DNA of 38,483 bases. Source: Euryarchaeota archaeon UBA439. Lineage in GTDB: Archaea; Thermoplasmatota; Poseidoniia; Poseidoniales; Thalassarchaeaceae. Location of the stretch: the NCBI GenBank assembly GCA_002497245.1, contig DANB01000039.1:1-38483 (forward strand), given 5' to 3'. How positions within the stretch are numbered: position 1 is the first letter of the stretch; every line of letters starts with the position of its first letter. A model generated the notes under the pieces. The model was not told the origin of the DNA. It was given only the letters and a program-made list of their open reading frames with translations, and did not search any database. Below, piece by piece: positions 34,796-38,483 of the stretch. A program made the position numbers and the translations under genes.

Positions 34796-34803
34796 TTTAG
34801 AAT
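34779..34803. terminator. Hairpin over the uvrC stop codon at a convergent junction
   Basis: ATTCTGAATT and AATTTAGAAT form a 10-bp stem with one G-U pair and a 5-nt loop, covering the uvrC stop and ending at the stop of the convergent gene. On the minus strand it is followed by ATATATTTTC. A bidirectional terminator is plausible. Confidence 0.4.
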
Positions 34804-37781
34804 TATTCGTTATTCGTAATTTCTTCCTTTTCAAAATATGACTCATTTGCAACGACTACGGGAGAATCCATTGAACCAAATGCTTCGATAGCAGCAACTT
34901 CTGTAAGTTCACTTTGTAACAATTCCTGTTCTTGGATTCTTAGAAATTTCTTTTCTTTTCTTCGTCTTATTAAACGAACTGAAAATAGAACTAATAATGA
35001 AACTAAAATAATTGCATAAGGAGCTAATTCAGTGAAAATAAATGACCAACTATACTCAAGACTATATGTTACTAAGTCAGAATTCTTTTTACAATCATTC
35101 CAAGTTAGTGCTTCTGGACAAACCGGTGTAAGATATGTAAGTACCTGCTTACCTTCAATTTCAGTAATATTACCAAGTTCATTAGAACTCTCAAAGGATG
35201 AGAATCTAATTTCATCTGGCATGTGGATGATTATTAATGATGATGAGCGAATAGTGCCAAAAATCGTATGTTCCATTATTGGAAAGATTTGCTGTTGCAT
35301 CTGTGAATTTTCAAATGTAATTCCAAAGTCATTTGTAATCAAATCTCCAAATGGCCATTCAAATACGGATAGAGGAGACACATATGAAGATCTATGAATA
35401 TCAAGATTGATTTGATCTTCGATAGAAGAAATACTCATCTCTGCATTATTTATAGATGCTGAGAAATTTATTGGGTTTAGGTCATTGGGAATGATTGTTT
35501 CAGGTATTTCATAATTCTCAGCATTAAATTGGAATGGGGTACTAATTAAATTAGCATTTAACTCATATTTTCGAAAGCCGAGATCTAATGGGAAACCAGA
35601 TATCTCATTCCTCGGATCGCTAATCACTGCTGGAAATATCTCATTGAGATCTTCTGCGAATTGAGACATCCCCGAATTAGATATTGTGATATTTATCTGA
35701 TTCCCATTTCCAAAATCTAATGGAGCTCTTATTTCTGACCCTCCTAACAAACCACCTTCATCATTTATTTGATTATCAAAAGATTGATCTCTCCTATCGC
35801 CAATAGCAATTGCTCTCCTGATTAAATCAGATGGGATCGGAAGTAACTCAATGTTATCTTCACCTAAGTCAACATTTAATCTATGAATGGAGAAAGTTAG
35901 TTCAGCATCAAAATCAATATTAATTTCTCCACTTAATTCATTTATTGCAATGTTTTTGATATAAAATTCTGCTTTAGAAGTAAAACATGTTCTTTGTTTA
36001 GATGAACAGACTAAATCATTCGATGAATCTTCACAAGGATTTGAATTTAAACAAATTGGATGTCTCCAGTCAAAGATTCTTGTACCTTCAAATCCTGACT
36101 CATAGATTTCATCTTCATGGAATAATGATTTAATTTCAATTAAATGATTTTCTTGACTAGTAGAACGTATCCATTCGGGAAGAAGTAATTCTAAATTTAT
36201 ATTAGTATCAGGAAAATCATCAGGTAATATTTCCTGTAACCATTCGGAGTTAGCTGAAAAATCAACTTCTACAATACTCATCGCTGCTGCAAGATCTTCA
36301 TCATTAACTATTGAAAAGTCCAAAGTAGAAACATCCCCCAAACTAGAACCCAGCATATTCTGAATAATATTTGATAACTGAACTTGAACTGGCTGAGAAT
36401 TTGATTGAATATAGATAGGATTCGTACCAGACATAGGATTTTCACCATCTAAACAGTATCTAACTTCTAGCATTTCATCGCAAGTTTCTCCATTTTGGTG
36501 TTTAAAATCGAGTCCCCCAATATCATCTGAAGCAGAAAATATTGGTTGAATAAAATCAATCTCTGTACCAAATAATTCTGAAAAACCCGTAGATATTCCC
36601 TCTATCGGAATCCCTTGAAGTAGCGGAGATAGATCTTCTTCCAACTCATAATCTAACATTCTGATTCCATCAGATGTGATTATTGGAAGATTCATTTCAT
36701 CATCTTCGAAATCAACTAACCAATTATCCAAAGTATCCGAAGCAAGATAATGTATCGACAATATAATTTCAATTTCAGTATTGCTTGAGTCTCTAGCATC
36801 GATTAATACATCTATCGATAGAGACGGCTGATGATTATCAATGGATAATATTGAAGATGGGTCTCTATTTTTAATTCTCATAACTAAACTTTCTGATATA
36901 TCAGAATTTATATCTTCTGAGACAGTATTATCTAGAGATAAGTGCCCATATCTCTGAGGCAATTGATTTGGTATATTTTTTGTAAGTAAAATACCGGGTT
37001 CATCAATCTCAAAGGCTGTTGAATATTCAGGAGGAGATACTGTTAATTCTACATAATGGCCTGGTAAAGCCTTGGCATTAAATGAAGATTCAACATCTCC
37101 TCCCATTAACAAAAGTCCTCGAATTATTCTATCTAAATCTCCCGTATTCTCTTTGATCCCTAGATTATCTGGATTCAAAGTTAGAATAAACACACCCCTG
37201 AAGCATATTGGTGGATTGAATGGGTCATTCATCAGACCATTTACTTCATCAATTGAATCCTGAGAATTATCATAAGTACACTGTAAGTCACCAGCAGAAG
37301 AAAAATCCACAGAAGAGATGGTGTTCAAAAGAGAATCCTCAGTATAGTCAAAATTATCTTCAATATATTCCCTCATATTTGTTTGAATTAAAGAAACCAT
37401 TCTCTCTTCAATTGTAAAACCATTCCTTTCAAAATCAAGATAATTTCTTATATAATCGGCAGGAATGCCATCTTCCAAACTACTATCTCCTTCCAAATCT
37501 AAATCTTCTAAATCTAAATCAGAACGAGACAATTCATGAACAGCGGTTGATATTGTTAAAGATACACTATCTGCATTGACTACATTAACTATGATTGAAG
37601 ACTTAATCCATTCACTAAAGGCTGAACCATCAAGATTAGATTGATAGTCATCACAGACACCATTCTGACTATTCCATGTAGAACAAATGTCATTTTCTAC
37701 TTCTGGTTCTCCAGGAGGGGGGGAAGCAGAATAAACCGGGAAAATAAGCAACATTACCAGTAACACTGCTACACGCTGCAT
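34803..37781 (-). CDS. Large exported, membrane-anchored protein of unknown function (992 residues)
   Basis: I do not recognise this protein. It starts with a signal peptide (MQRVAVLLVMLLIFPVYSASP, cleavage ~19-22) and ends with one transmembrane helix (~915-940, APYAIILVSLLVLFSVRLI), a basic stop-transfer RRRKEKK and a ~45-residue acidic cytoplasmic tail. The ~890-residue exterior is Ser/Asp/Ile-rich, with beta-strand-like segments and cysteine clusters, for example CSTWNSQNGVCDDY near the N-terminus and PICLNSNPCEDSSNDLVCSS near residue ~580. No enzymatic motif is visible. The layout matches the other giant exported proteins here, so a surface structural or adhesive role is inferred. It is divergent from taw2 across 61 nt. 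Confidence 0.78.
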   Translation of the reverse strand: MQRVAVLLVMLLIFPVYSASPPPGEPEVENDICSTWNSQNGVCDDYQSNLDGSAFSEWIKSSIIVNVVNADSVSLTISTAVHELSRSDLDLEDLDLEGDSSLEDGIPADYIRNYLDFERNGFTIEERMVSLIQTNMREYIEDNFDYTEDSLLNTISSVDFSSAGDLQCTYDNSQDSIDEVNGLMNDPFNPPICFRGVFILTLNPDNLGIKENTGDLDRIIRGLLLMGGDVESSFNAKALPGHYVELTVSPPEYSTAFEIDEPGILLTKNIPNQLPQRYGHLSLDNTVSEDINSDISESLVMRIKNRDPSSILSIDNHQPSLSIDVLIDARDSSNTEIEIILSIHYLASDTLDNWLVDFEDDEMNLPIITSDGIRMLDYELEEDLSPLLQGIPIEGISTGFSELFGTEIDFIQPIFSASDDIGGLDFKHQNGETCDEMLEVRYCLDGENPMSGTNPIYIQSNSQPVQVQLSNIIQNMLGSSLGDVSTLDFSIVNDEDLAAAMSIVEVDFSANSEWLQEILPDDFPDTNINLELLLPEWIRSTSQENHLIEIKSLFHEDEIYESGFEGTRIFDWRHPICLNSNPCEDSSNDLVCSSKQRTCFTSKAEFYIKNIAINELSGEINIDFDAELTFSIHRLNVDLGEDNIELLPIPSDLIRRAIAIGDRRDQSFDNQINDEGGLLGGSEIRAPLDFGNGNQINITISNSGMSQFAEDLNEIFPAVISDPRNEISGFPLDLGFRKYELNANLISTPFQFNAENYEIPETIIPNDLNPINFSASINNAEMSISSIEDQINLDIHRSSYVSPLSVFEWPFGDLITNDFGITFENSQMQQQIFPIMEHTIFGTIRSSSLIIIHMPDEIRFSSFESSNELGNITEIEGKQVLTYLTPVCPEALTWNDCKKNSDLVTYSLEYSWSFIFTELAPYAIILVSLLVLFSVRLIRRRKEKKFLRIQEQELLQSELTEVAAIEAFGSMDSPVVVANESYFEKEEITNNE

Positions 37782-37842
37782 GAGTTATTGGAGGAAGTCA
37801 TCTACCATAAGTCTGAATCCATCCTGCATCTCGGAGATATGA

Positions 37843-38483
37843 ATGAGTGGGGGAAAGCCTAGTTCTCAGCTTCGAGAAAATATTCGGTCGATTCTAATAT
37901 CGAGAGGTTTGGAAAATGAAAAAATAGATGATTTATTAGATGATATTCCCAAACGTTGGGAAAAATTCGATGATATTGCCCTAATTCCAAATACATCTTT
38001 CAGAGATGAGCAATGGAAATCAATAATTAACGATGAATTTTGGACTAAAGTTTGCCAAAGTTTGAGTATAGAAAGATTAGCTAGATCAGGAGAAATTGTG
38101 GGAGAAAAGAGAGAATCTACAGTAGAAATGTTGGTTGGAAATAATGATTGGGTCATAAGAAAAGAAAATGGAATTAAATATGGATATCATATTACTCAAT
38201 GTATGTTCTCTTCTGGTAATATCAATGAAAGAAGAAGAATGGGGGAAATAGTTACAGAAAATGAAATTGTAGTAGATTTATTCTGTGGAATTGGATATTA
38301 TACTTTACCGATATTAGTCAAAAATAATGTAAAACATGTTTATTCTTGTGAATGGAATATTAATGCAATCAAGGCATTAAGATTTAATCTTGATAATAAT
38401 AATGTGAAGAGTAAATGTACAATTCTTGAAGGAGATAATCGGGCAACTACTGATGAATTAAAGAATAAAGCAGATAGAGTATT
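37843..38483 (+). CDS. taw2: tRNA wybutosine-synthesis protein Taw2/TYW2-like (3' end outside window)
   Basis: The first 213 codons of a class I SAM-dependent enzyme of the Trm5/TYW2 group, which modifies G37 of tRNA-Phe. TYW2/Taw2 transfers an aminocarboxypropyl group from SAM. Support: the motif I VVDLFCGIGYYTLPILV and then SCEWNINAIKALRFNL followed by NNNVKSKCTILEGDNR, a TYW2-type pattern (CEWN and GDNR) rather than the DxNP style of Trm5. The N-terminal ~110 residues are the RNA-binding part with RWEKFDDIALIPN. The ATG is preceded by GGAGAT with four nt spacing. The reading frame is open to the end of the window. Confidence 0.82.
   Translation, partial: MSGGKPSSQLRENIRSILISRGLENEKIDDLLDDIPKRWEKFDDIALIPNTSFRDEQWKSIINDEFWTKVCQSLSIERLARSGEIVGEKRESTVEMLVGNNDWVIRKENGIKYGYHITQCMFSSGNINERRRMGEIVTENEIVVDLFCGIGYYTLPILVKNNVKHVYSCEWNINAIKALRFNLDNNNVKSKCTILEGDNRATTDELKNKADRV

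Overview
The window reads as chromosome from a low-GC planktonic euryarchaeon, most likely of the Thermoplasmatota/Poseidoniia kind (marine group II or III). The archaeal markers are an RpoK/Rpb6 RNA polymerase subunit, RadA, a Hel308 helicase next to a Cgi121-like KEOPS protein, a Taw2/TYW2-like wybutosine enzyme and RAM-domain Lrp relatives. Aerobic heme A synthesis (CtaA, CtaB), a bacterial-type UvrC and giant exported proteins with a subtilisin, a beta-helix or PKD-like repeats fit that group. The placement is inferred from gene content; there is no rRNA in the window.

Layout. 1-4308 is a plus-strand run: the end of a thiolase, rpoK, ctaA, ctaB and an isopropylmalate-synthase/HMG-lyase-like enzyme. 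4369-8187 encodes a kexin-like secreted protease with four ~97-residue calcium/metal-binding repeats and a C-terminal membrane anchor. It converges on a minus-strand zinc deacylase (M14-like). 9630-15318 is a plus-strand run: hotdog thioesterase, hel308, cgi121, a four-cysteine mini-protein and an M3 oligoendopeptidase. RadA and a CAU tRNA follow on the minus strand, then dihydroorotase on plus and a beta-propeller lipoprotein on minus with a possible 59-residue secreted peptide upstream. 20747-22392 holds an aminopeptidase-T-like protein and a thiamine-pyrophosphokinase-like protein. 22393-25550 holds an AI-2E-type permease, a GT4 glycosyltransferase and a divergent GT2 glycosyltransferase. 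25551-30260 is a 1569-residue surface protein of beta-helix plus PKD-like domains. 30377-33015 has two tandem RAM-only proteins converging on a STAND-type ATPase with a winged-helix N-terminus. uvrC, a 992-residue membrane-anchored protein of unknown function and the start of taw2 end the window.

Two themes stand out. About a third of the DNA encodes four very large exported proteins: a protease, a propeller lipoprotein, a beta-helix/PKD protein and an unknown. This suits a heterotroph that attaches to and digests proteinaceous particles, with the cytosolic M3 peptidase finishing the peptides. Second, from 8.2 kb onward the strand changes after almost every one- or two-gene unit, and convergent neighbours abut with 0-26 nt between stop codons. 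Several of these junctions carry inverted repeats over the stop codons, which may be bidirectional terminators built into coding ends.

No phage, transposon, CRISPR array or obvious defence island is visible. I do not see one clear new system. The best candidates for a second look are the convergent-junction inverted repeats, the STAND ATPase with its RAM-only neighbours and repeated start-site motif, the noncanonical aminopeptidase-T-like/TPK-like pair, and the 992-residue orphan.
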